64,000 bases of DNA from Saccharothrix australiensis (GTDB taxonomy: Bacteria; Actinomycetota; Actinomycetes; Mycobacteriales; Pseudonocardiaceae): the NCBI RefSeq assembly GCF_003634935.1, contig NZ_RBXO01000001.1, forward strand, positions 6,659,501 through 6,723,500. Reading direction: 5' to 3'. Below, one piece after another: positions 57,117 through 64,000 of the stretch. Under the pieces are notes generated by a model. That model saw nothing but the letters and a program-made list of their open reading frames with translations, was not told where the DNA came from and did no database searches. Numbering within the stretch: position 1 is the first letter of the stretch; the number at the start of each line of letters is the position of its first letter. Both the position numbers and the translations under genes were made by a program.

Positions 57117-57129
57117 CCGGCGGCGCGGG

Positions 57130-58002
57130 TCACGAGCGGCCGAACTCCAGCAGCGCGCCGGCGTCCCGGCCCCGCGCGGCGGCGGCGACGGCCAGCACCG
57201 GCGCGGCCACCCGGCACCAGTCGGCCAGCCGCTCGCCGTCGAACGCGGTGAGCGCCACCAGGTCGTCGATCCTGCCCGCCGCCGGCGCGGAGCCGTCGAG
57301 CACCCAGTCGACCGCGTCGAAGCACGGCTCGCCGACGCAGCTCTTCGGGTCGATCGCGACCAGGCCCCGCGCCGGACCGCAGTCCAGCAGGTTGCCGTAG
57401 TGCAGGTCGCCGTGCAGCAGCACCGTCTCGACCCGGCCGGCCACCAGCCGGTCCCGCAGCCGGCGCGCCCTGGCGAAGTCCTCGGGCAGCACCACGCCGG
57501 CCACGCCGGCGGACCCGAGCCTGGCCTCGGTGCGGACCAGGAACTGCTCGACGCCGTGCCCCAGCTCGCGGTCGACCACGTCGCGCGGTGCGGCCACCGC
57601 GCCGTGCAGGCCGGACAGCACGTCGGCCAGCTCGCGGGCGGACGGCGCGGTCACCGGCGCGCCGGGCAGCCGTTCGAGCAGCACCGCGCCGCGCTCGGGC
57701 GCGGACCGGAACACCGCGGGCACCCGCCCGCCCGGCTGGAACGCGCGCAGCACCCGGTCCTGCTCGGCGATCACGTCGGCCTGCGGCGACAGCTTGAGCA
57801 CCGCGTCGACGCCGGACCCGGTGACGCACGCGACGGCCAGCGAGGTCGACCCGTCGGCGAACGCGGCGCCCGGGGTGAGCCCCCACTCGGCGGCCAGCCG
57901 CTCGACGAGCGCGGGCGCGGCCCGCACCCAGTCGCGCACCTCCGGGCCGAACCGGCGGCGCAGCCGGTCGGCGAAACCGGGATCGACGACGAACTCCGAC
58001 AT
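57130..58002 (-). CDS. Aminoglycoside/hydroxyurea phosphotransferase-like kinase
   Basis: The 290-residue protein has the APH(6)-type pattern with catalytic HGDLHYGNLL near residue 198 and metal-binding IDPKSCVGEP. Family members phosphorylate streptomycin; here resistance is not implied, as many paralogues have unknown substrates. ATG start. Confidence 0.88.
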   Translation of the reverse strand: MSEFVVDPGFADRLRRRFGPEVRDWVRAAPALVERLAAEWGLTPGAAFADGSTSLAVACVTGSGVDAVLKLSPQADVIAEQDRVLRAFQPGGRVPAVFRSAPERGAVLLERLPGAPVTAPSARELADVLSGLHGAVAAPRDVVDRELGHGVEQFLVRTEARLGSAGVAGVVLPEDFARARRLRDRLVAGRVETVLLHGDLHYGNLLDCGPARGLVAIDPKSCVGEPCFDAVDWVLDGSAPAAGRIDDLVALTAFDGERLADWCRVAAPVLAVAAAARGRDAGALLEFGRS

Positions 58003-58140
58003 GGCGCCCACCGTAGGGCCGGGTCCACGACCGCCCAACGGGAATACCGGTCGCCTCGGGCACCCGCCGCCGGAGGTACCGCGCCCGCGCCGGATCGCTC
58101 AGGGCGAACGCCGGGTGGAAACAATCCACCGCTCACGTTG

Positions 58141-58161
58141 GTTGAGCCGGACAGACTCAAC
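58141..58161 (+). promoter_or_regulatory. HAIR-type operator (HspR) in front of lon
   Basis: TTGAG (58142-58146) and CTCAA (58156-58160) are separated by nine bases, matching the HspR consensus CTTGAGT-N7-ACTCAAG except for outer bases. It lies 15 bases before the lon ATG. HspR is known to repress lon in streptomycetes. Confidence 0.75.
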
Positions 58162-58175
58162 TTTGGAGGAACGAC

Positions 58176-60524
58176 ATGGGCGAGACGTTGGCGCTGCCGG
58201 TGCTGCCGCTGGACGACGTGGTCGTGCTGCCGGGCATGGTCGTCCCGATCCGGCTCACCGGTTCGGACGCCGCCGCCGAGGCCCGCGCCGCCGTCGAGGC
58301 CGCCTCCGCGGGCGGTGGCGAGGCGCGGGTCGTGCTGGTGCCCCGGCTGGACGGCAAGTACGCCAAGGTCGGCACGCTGGGCGTGGTCGAGCAGGTCGGC
58401 CGGCTGTCCGGCGGTGAGCGGGCGGCGGTCGTGCGCGGCACGGCGCGCGTCCGGATCGGCACCGGCACGACCGGGCCGGGCGCGGCGCTGTGGGTGGAGG
58501 CGACGGTCGCCGACGAGTCGCCCGTCGACGAGCGCACGCGCGAGCTGGCCCGCGAGTACCGGGCCCTGGTCACGACGATCCTCCAGCAGCGGGGCGCGTG
58601 GCAGGTGGTCGACTCGGTGCAGCAGGTGGACGAGCCGTCCGCGCTGGCCGACCTCGCCGGGTACGCCCCGTACCTGCGCGACGAGCAGAAGGTGTGGCTG
58701 CTGGAGACCAGCGACGTCGCCGAGCGGCTGGCGAAGCTGCTGGAGTGGGGCCGCGAGCACCTGGCCGAGCTGGACGTCGCCGAGACCATCCGCAAGGACG
58801 TCAAGGAGGGCGTCGAGCGGCAGCAGCGCGAGTTCCTGCTGCGGCAGCAGCTCGCCGCCATCCGCAAGGAGCTGGCCGAGCTGGACGGCAAGCCGGCCAC
58901 CGAGGAGCAGGACTACCGGGCGCGCGTCGAGGGGGCGGACCTGCCCGACCACGTGCGCAAGGCCGCGCTGGCCGAGGTCGACAAGCTGGAGCGCACCTCC
59001 GACCAGTCGCCGGAGACCGGCTGGATCCGCACCTGGCTGGACACCGTCCTGGGGCTGCCCTGGAACGAGCGGACCGAGGAGTCCTACGACATCGCGGGCG
59101 CGCGGGCCGTGCTCGACGCCGACCACGCCGGGCTGGACGACGTGAAGGAGCGCATCACCGAGTACCTGGCGGTGCGGCGGCGGCGGGCCGACCGGGGCCT
59201 CGGCGTCGTCGGCGGGCGGCGCAGCGGCGCGGTCCTGGCGCTGGTCGGCCCGCCGGGGGTCGGCAAGACGTCGCTGGGCGAGTCGGTCGCCCGCGCGATG
59301 GGGCGGAAGTTCGTCCGGGTCGCGCTGGGCGGCGTGCGGGACGAGGCCGAGATCCGGGGCCACCGCCGCACCTACGTCGGCGCGCTGCCCGGCCGGATCG
59401 CGCGGGCGATCGCCGAGGCGGGCTCGATGAACCCCGTCGTGCTGCTGGACGAGATCGACAAGGTCGGCGCCGACCACCGGGGCGACCCGACGGCCGCGCT
59501 GCTGGAGGTGCTGGACCCGGCGCAGAACCACACGTTCCGGGACCACTACCTGGAGGTCGAGCTGGACCTGTCGGACGTGGTGTTCCTGGCCACGGCCAAC
59601 GTCCTGGAGGCCATCCCCGGCCCGCTGCTGGACCGCATGGAGCTGGTGCGGCTCGACGGGTACACCGAGGACGAGAAGGTCACCATCGCCCGCGACCACC
59701 TGCTGCCCCGCCAGGTCGAGCGGGCCGGGCTGACCGCCGAGGACGTGGCGGTGTCCGAGGACGCGCTGCGCAAGCTCGCCGGCGAGTACACGCGGGAAGC
59801 CGGGGTGCGGCAGCTGGAGCGGTCCCTCGCGCGGGTGCTGCGCAAGATCACGGCGCGGGCCGCGCTGGACGAGGCCGCGCTGCCGGTGGCGGTGGACGTG
59901 CCGGACCTGCGCGGCTACCTGGGCTCGCCGAAGTTCACGCCGGAGTCGGCCGAGCGGACCGCCGTGCCGGGCGTGGCGACCGGGCTGGCCGTGACGGGCG
60001 CGGGCGGCGACGTGCTGTTCGTGGAGGCGTCGCTGGCCTCGCGCGGCACCGGGTCGGCCGGCGTCACGCTCACCGGCCAGCTCGGCGAGGTGATGAAGGA
60101 GTCGGCCCAGATCGCGCTGTCCTACCTGCGGTCGCACGACAGCCGGGCGGAAGCGCTCGCCGAGCGCGGCGTGCACATCCACGTGCCGGCGGGCGCGGTG
60201 CCCAAGGACGGCCCGTCGGCGGGCGTGACCATGACGACGGCGCTGGCGTCGCTGCTGTCCGGTCGCCCGGTGCGGTCGGACGTGGCGATGACCGGCGAGG
60301 TGTCCCTGACCGGCCGGGTGCTGCCCATCGGCGGCGTGAAGCAGAAGCTGCTGGCCGCGCACCGGGCGGGCATCACGACGGTGCTGCTGCCGCGGCGCAA
60401 CGAGCCCGACCTGGACGAGGTGCCCGAGTCGGTGCGCGAGGCGCTGACCGTGCACCTGGTGGGCGACGTGCGCGAGGTGCTGGAGATCGCGCTGGAGCCG
60501 GCGGCGGTGACGGCGGCGGCCTGA
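58176..60524 (+). CDS. lon: ATP-dependent protease La (Lon)
   Basis: The 782-residue protein has the LON N-domain, a coiled segment, AAA+ Walker A GPPGVGKT at about 358-365, and the proteolytic Ser in KDGPSAGVTM (about 681) with the Lys in GGVKQKLLAAHRAG (about 722). ATG with GGAGGA. Degrades misfolded and regulatory proteins; heat regulation via the HAIR site. Confidence 0.97.
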   Translation: MGETLALPVLPLDDVVVLPGMVVPIRLTGSDAAAEARAAVEAASAGGGEARVVLVPRLDGKYAKVGTLGVVEQVGRLSGGERAAVVRGTARVRIGTGTTGPGAALWVEATVADESPVDERTRELAREYRALVTTILQQRGAWQVVDSVQQVDEPSALADLAGYAPYLRDEQKVWLLETSDVAERLAKLLEWGREHLAELDVAETIRKDVKEGVERQQREFLLRQQLAAIRKELAELDGKPATEEQDYRARVEGADLPDHVRKAALAEVDKLERTSDQSPETGWIRTWLDTVLGLPWNERTEESYDIAGARAVLDADHAGLDDVKERITEYLAVRRRRADRGLGVVGGRRSGAVLALVGPPGVGKTSLGESVARAMGRKFVRVALGGVRDEAEIRGHRRTYVGALPGRIARAIAEAGSMNPVVLLDEIDKVGADHRGDPTAALLEVLDPAQNHTFRDHYLEVELDLSDVVFLATANVLEAIPGPLLDRMELVRLDGYTEDEKVTIARDHLLPRQVERAGLTAEDVAVSEDALRKLAGEYTREAGVRQLERSLARVLRKITARAALDEAALPVAVDVPDLRGYLGSPKFTPESAERTAVPGVATGLAVTGAGGDVLFVEASLASRGTGSAGVTLTGQLGEVMKESAQIALSYLRSHDSRAEALAERGVHIHVPAGAVPKDGPSAGVTMTTALASLLSGRPVRSDVAMTGEVSLTGRVLPIGGVKQKLLAAHRAGITTVLLPRRNEPDLDEVPESVREALTVHLVGDVREVLEIALEPAAVTAAA

Positions 60525-60574
60525 GCCCGAGGGCACGACCGCGGCGGCGGTGCCGGAGCGCCGCGTCGGCGGGT

Positions 60575-60601
60575 GGCCGGCCGCGAAAGGCGCGGCCGGC
60601 C
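60575..60601. terminator. Bidirectional terminator between lon and the binding-protein gene
   Basis: A perfect 11-bp stem GGCCGGCCGCG/CGCGGCCGGCC with loop AAAGG lies between convergent stops. Confidence 0.8.
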
Positions 60602-60603
60602 GC

Positions 60604-62304
60604 CTACCGCAGGTTGCACAGGTCCAGCGGCACGCCCTCGGGCGTCCGGCACGGCAGGTAGCCCGCGTCCTTCATCCGGACGCGGGCGTCGTCGTGCTCC
60701 CGCACGTAGCGCAGGAAGTGCGCCGACAGCGAGCCCTCCGCCGGCTGGGCCCGCGAGTAGAGGTACTCCACGGTCCAGAACGGGTAGCCGGCCTCGACAC
60801 CCGCCGCCGCGTCGAACACCTTCCCGCCCAGCGACAGCGCGGTCAGCCGGTTGGTCTTGCGGGCCTCCGCCACCGACGGCGCGTCGGCGTACCCGATCGC
60901 GCCCTCCACCGCGCCGATCTCCCGCACCACGTCGCCGTTCTTGTCCCGCTCGCACCGGATCACGCGGGCCTGCGGGTCGCGGTCGGGGTTGCGGCAGTCG
61001 TTGGAGGACAGCGCGCCCTCGGTCGTGCCGAGCACCCGGCGCTCGAACAGCTCGCGGGTGCCCGACTCGCTGCCCCGGCCGACGATCCGGATCGGCAGCG
61101 GGTCCCCGCCGCGCAGCTCGCTCCAGTCGGTGTAACGACCGGAGTACACGCCCTGCAACTGCTCCACGGTCAGCGTGTCCATGCCGACGGAGCTGTGCAC
61201 GACCACGTGGTAGACGACGATCGCGACCTGGTGCGCCACGACGTCGCCCGCGTCCTGCTTGCCGTCCGACAGCGCGAGCAGGGCGCGGTCCGGGTCGGCC
61301 GCCGCCACCGACCGCACGCCCGCGATGCTGCCGTTCGGCTCGGTGTCCACCACGGCCTCCGGGCACGCCTTCGCGTACTGCTCGGCGATGAGGTCCATCG
61401 TCGGCATGAACACGCTGGACCCCTCGACGCGCAACGTGCCCGCGCCGCACGCCACCGACGGGTCGCGGGTCTCCGGCGTCCACGCCAGCGTCAGCACGAG
61501 CACACCCGCCAGCACGGCCGCCAGGCCACCGGTCAACCGCGGCAGGGTGATGAACCGCTGCTGCCGCTCGTCGTGCAGCACGCCCACGCCGCCCAGGTGG
61601 CCCGTGATCTTGACCTCCTTGCCGATCTCGCCCGTCCGGTTGCTCTCCGGCTCCCGCAGCACCACCAGCAGCTTGAACTTCTGCTTGCGCTTGAGCCTGA
61701 GCCCGTCCAGGCGCACGCCGTGCCACACCGGCTCGGTCGACGCGCGCGAGCGGTCCCCGCCGGTGCGGAAGATGCGGGGCAGGCTCTGCGCCACGCGCTC
61801 GCGGACGGTCGGCAGGGAGGCCCGCACCTGGCTGGTGTCCTTGCCGAAGAACTGGAGGCTGCGCCGCACCTCCTCGCGCAGCTCCTCCGAACCTGCCTCC
61901 GACACCCTGGCGTTCCAGACGATGCGGTCGCCGAAGGTGAACGTCAGCGGCCGGTCGAAGTCGTCGGCGTCGATGTCGTAGTTGCCGTTGTTGCGCACCC
62001 GGATGACCACGATGCTCATCCGGTCCAGCACGCGCACCAGCTCCCGCAGCTGCGGGGCGTTGGCCTCGGTCCCGTCGTGCAACTGCTCGGGCCCGAGGCC
62101 GATCTTGGAGTTGTAGAGCACGCGGAACCCGACCCGCTTGCGGCGCACGAAGAGCCGGTCGATGACCGGGGCCGCGAACAGCAGCGCGATCGCGAGCGCC
62201 ACCGGCCCCGGACCACCGAGGAACTCCAGCGCGGATTGCAGGAACTGCACACCGAATTGTCGGTCGAGCCCCCGGCGGCGTTCTGCCCACCGCACGACGT
62301 TCAT
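60604..62304 (-). CDS. Membrane-anchored PstS-like substrate-binding fusion protein
   Basis: Of 566 residues, TM helix 1 spans about 30-49 and is followed by RRKR. Next comes a soluble domain (55-250) of beta-rich character, then TM helix 2 (257-275), then a phosphate-binding-protein-like domain (285-566) with VEGSSVFMP, NGSIAGV and GRGSESGTRELFE. Inferred topology puts the first domain in the cytoplasm and the binding domain outside. The ligand is unknown; no ABC permease is nearby. Confidence 0.82.
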   Translation of the reverse strand: MNVVRWAERRRGLDRQFGVQFLQSALEFLGGPGPVALAIALLFAAPVIDRLFVRRKRVGFRVLYNSKIGLGPEQLHDGTEANAPQLRELVRVLDRMSIVVIRVRNNGNYDIDADDFDRPLTFTFGDRIVWNARVSEAGSEELREEVRRSLQFFGKDTSQVRASLPTVRERVAQSLPRIFRTGGDRSRASTEPVWHGVRLDGLRLKRKQKFKLLVVLREPESNRTGEIGKEVKITGHLGGVGVLHDERQQRFITLPRLTGGLAAVLAGVLVLTLAWTPETRDPSVACGAGTLRVEGSSVFMPTMDLIAEQYAKACPEAVVDTEPNGSIAGVRSVAAADPDRALLALSDGKQDAGDVVAHQVAIVVYHVVVHSSVGMDTLTVEQLQGVYSGRYTDWSELRGGDPLPIRIVGRGSESGTRELFERRVLGTTEGALSSNDCRNPDRDPQARVIRCERDKNGDVVREIGAVEGAIGYADAPSVAEARKTNRLTALSLGGKVFDAAAGVEAGYPFWTVEYLYSRAQPAEGSLSAHFLRYVREHDDARVRMKDAGYLPCRTPEGVPLDLCNLR

Positions 62305-62365
62305 CCGGACTTCACGTGCCGGTCACACGACCGCGCACCACGTCACGCCGGGTGCCGCACCCCGC

Positions 62366-63196
62366 TCACGGCCGGGACGGCGACAGGTGGTCCTCCAGCG
62401 GGACCGGGATCAGCCCGTCCTGCTTGCACCGCTGGAGGAACGCGACGAAGTCCTCCACGAACGTCTGCCGGAAGTGCATCAGCACGATGTCGCCCCGGTT
62501 GAGCTTCCCGCCCGCCTGGAACTGCACGACGCCGTCGTTCACCGCCGCCGTCCACATCACCAGCGCGCGGAAGCCGCAGTCGGCCGCCGCGCGCCGGGTG
62601 GTGGCGTCGTAGTTGCCGAAGGGCGGGCGGAACAGCGTGGCGCGCGGGCCCAGCACGCCTTCGAGGTAGTCGGCGTTGCCGCAGATCTCCCGGCGCTGGA
62701 ACTCGTAGGACTTGCCCTGCAGGTTCGGGTGGGTCGCGGTGTGGGCGTGCACCCGCGCGCCCGCCTGGTCCCGCATCGCCTTGAAGTAGTCCGGCCCGCC
62801 GTCCTCCACGTGCTTGGTGTTGAGGAACAGCGACGGCCGGACGTTCGCCGACCGCATCAGCTCCAGCGCCGCCGGGTGCCGCACCGCGCCGTCGTCGATG
62901 GTGATGAACACGTACGGCTGGTCCGTCTCGATGCGCCGCACCACCGGCAGCAGCCCGTCGGCGGCGGCCGGCACCGCGGCCTGCGCCGTGCCGTACGGGT
63001 AGGGCGGCTGGAACACCGGGACGGTCGTGCCGCCGGGACCGGGCACCGCCGTCGGCGGCGTGGTCGTGGTGGCCGCCGCGGTCGTGGTCGCCGCCGCCGC
63101 GTCCGCCACCGGCGCGGGCTGCCGGGCCGGCTCGGGCGCGCACGCCGCGGTCGCGACGGCCAGGGCAGCGGCGACCGCCGCACCGATCTTTCGCAT
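62366..63196 (-). CDS. Polysaccharide deacetylase lipoprotein
   Basis: The 276-residue protein has a lipobox ending at ATAAC, a Thr/Ala/Pro linker and a NodB domain with TIDDGAV (motif 1), HTATHPNL (metal His) and RPPFGNYD. It probably deacetylates cell-wall glycan. ATG start. Confidence 0.9.
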   Translation of the reverse strand: MRKIGAAVAAALAVATAACAPEPARQPAPVADAAAATTTAAATTTTPPTAVPGPGGTTVPVFQPPYPYGTAQAAVPAAADGLLPVVRRIETDQPYVFITIDDGAVRHPAALELMRSANVRPSLFLNTKHVEDGGPDYFKAMRDQAGARVHAHTATHPNLQGKSYEFQRREICGNADYLEGVLGPRATLFRPPFGNYDATTRRAAADCGFRALVMWTAAVNDGVVQFQAGGKLNRGDIVLMHFRQTFVEDFVAFLQRCKQDGLIPVPLEDHLSPSRP

Positions 63197-63390
63197 GTCC
63201 GGAGTTCTCCCCTGGATCTGGCCCCCTGCGGAAATGTCGGGGGTCGTCCGCCCATTCTGCGGTGTCCCGACCAAACCTGATCACCGGTGACGGATCTGCG
63301 ACGCGGTTCACCCGACGATAGAGTCGATCACGCCGCGCGCCCGACCCCGTCGGGCACGCCGCGTTCCGGACCCAGTCGTGGAGGACTTCG

Positions 63391-63918
63391 ATGAGCCTTG
63401 AGCGCCCCGTCGCCCCGGACCCGTACTCGCTGCTGCCCGCCGTGGCGTCGTTCGAGGTGACCTCGACCGACGTGCGGGACGGCGAGCGCCTGCCCGACGC
63501 CCAGGTGCACTCGGGGGGCGACACGTCGCCGCAGTTGAGCTGGTCGGGTTTCCCCGAAGGCACGAAGAGCTTCACGGTCACCTGCTTCGACCCGGACGCG
63601 CCCACGCCGTCCGGGTTCTGGCACTGGGTGGCGGTGAACATCCCGGCGTCGGTCACCTCGCTGGACACCGGCGCGGGCGCGTCGGACGACGCGCTGCCGG
63701 GTGGCGCGTTCCACGTGCGCAACGACTACGGCACCCGCGCGTTCGGCGGTGCCGCGCCGCCCGAGGGCGACCCGGCGCACCGCTACTACTTCGTGGTGCA
63801 CGCGGTGGACGTGGCGGAACTGGACGTGACGCCGGACGCGTCACCGGCCGTGGTGAGCTTCAACCTGGCCTTCCACACGCTGGCCCGCGCCATCCTCACC
63901 CCGACCTACGCGAGCTGA
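63391..63918 (+). CDS. YbhB/YbcL family (PEBP-like) protein
   Basis: The 175-residue protein carries the PEBP pattern [39 protein letters not shown]-like ligand-binding strands and GPxxPxG-type loop near residue 130. Ligand unknown. ATG start. Confidence 0.92.
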   Translation: MSLERPVAPDPYSLLPAVASFEVTSTDVRDGERLPDAQVHSGGDTSPQLSWSGFPEGTKSFTVTCFDPDAPTPSGFWHWVAVNIPASVTSLDTGAGASDDALPGGAFHVRNDYGTRAFGGAAPPEGDPAHRYYFVVHAVDVAELDVTPDASPAVVSFNLAFHTLARAILTPTYAS

Positions 63919-63925
63919 ACCGGGA

Positions 63926-64000
63926 ATGAGCGCCTCGCGCGGCGGGTTGCAGCACGACGTGAGGCACTTCGACCTGGTCATCATCGGCACCGGTTCCGGC
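63926..64000 (+). CDS. mtr: Mycothione reductase (5' end)
   Basis: The 25 visible codons read MSASRGGLQHDVRHFDLVII followed by GTGSG, the FAD-binding start of mycothione reductase. GTG at 63960 is an alternative start. It continues past the window. Reduces mycothiol disulfide, an actinobacterial redox system. Confidence 0.8.
   Translation, partial: MSASRGGLQHDVRHFDLVIIGTGSG

Noticed and set aside
57130-58002. Calling the APH-like gene a streptomycin-resistance gene
   Set aside because: The fold and catalytic motif are clear, but substrate residues cannot be assigned and no antibiotic cluster is adjacent.

Overview
This 64 kb window is a high-GC actinobacterial chromosome segment. Three things point to Pseudonocardiales: GTG/TTG starts are common, a mycothione reductase begins at the right edge, and gene order in the first 20 kb follows the mycobacterial one (nusA-ylxR-infB-rbfA-nrnA ... 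dinF ... truB ... ribF-rpsO-pnp-pepR ... dapB). A Saccharothrix/Actinosynnema/Lentzea-type organism is my inference; no rRNA or tRNA gene is present to confirm it.

Layout. 0-19 kb (minus strand) is core information processing: rimP-nusA-ylxR-infB, a DUF503 gene, rbfA, a DHH phosphoesterase, a MATE and an MFS exporter, truB, ribF, an HTH gene, thpR, rpsO-pnp, an M16 peptidase, dapB. It is interrupted at 11.5-12.2 kb by a compact non-coding block built almost entirely of long palindromes. 19-30 kb holds envelope and housekeeping genes (lipoprotein, DUF4439, two Pro/Gly-rich one-helix proteins, aminotransferase, DUF4442, SDR, YjbQ, HAD, proS, VOC, yaaA). 30-37 kb has a GlxA-type regulator, a RIO-type kinase preceded by a tiny upstream ORF, a DEAD-box helicase and a polytopic membrane protein. 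36.8-47.3 kb is a cobalamin cluster (CysG-like, CbiG, CbiT-type, CobM, CobB, CobO, Mg-chelatase-like ChlID) with an adenosylcobalamin riboswitch at its upstream end. 48-64 kb mixes P450/bioF, LysE, secreted S1 proteases, an M48 protease, hydrolases, an APH-like kinase, lon with an HspR (HAIR) operator, a membrane-anchored PstS-like fusion, a polysaccharide deacetylase, a PEBP protein and the start of mtr.

How it works together: the left part is ribosome biogenesis and RNA turnover. The cob genes form a B12-repressed late corrin pathway in which two methyltransferase domains are visibly truncated. The rest is stress proteolysis and envelope functions.

The most unusual signals are the palindrome block at 11.7-12.2 kb, a single palindrome at 55.2 kb sharing the same nine-base loop, a two-helix membrane protein with an amyloid-signalling-like motif between truB and ribF, the degraded CbiE and CobJ domains, and private GC-rich minisatellites in many of the long intergenic gaps.
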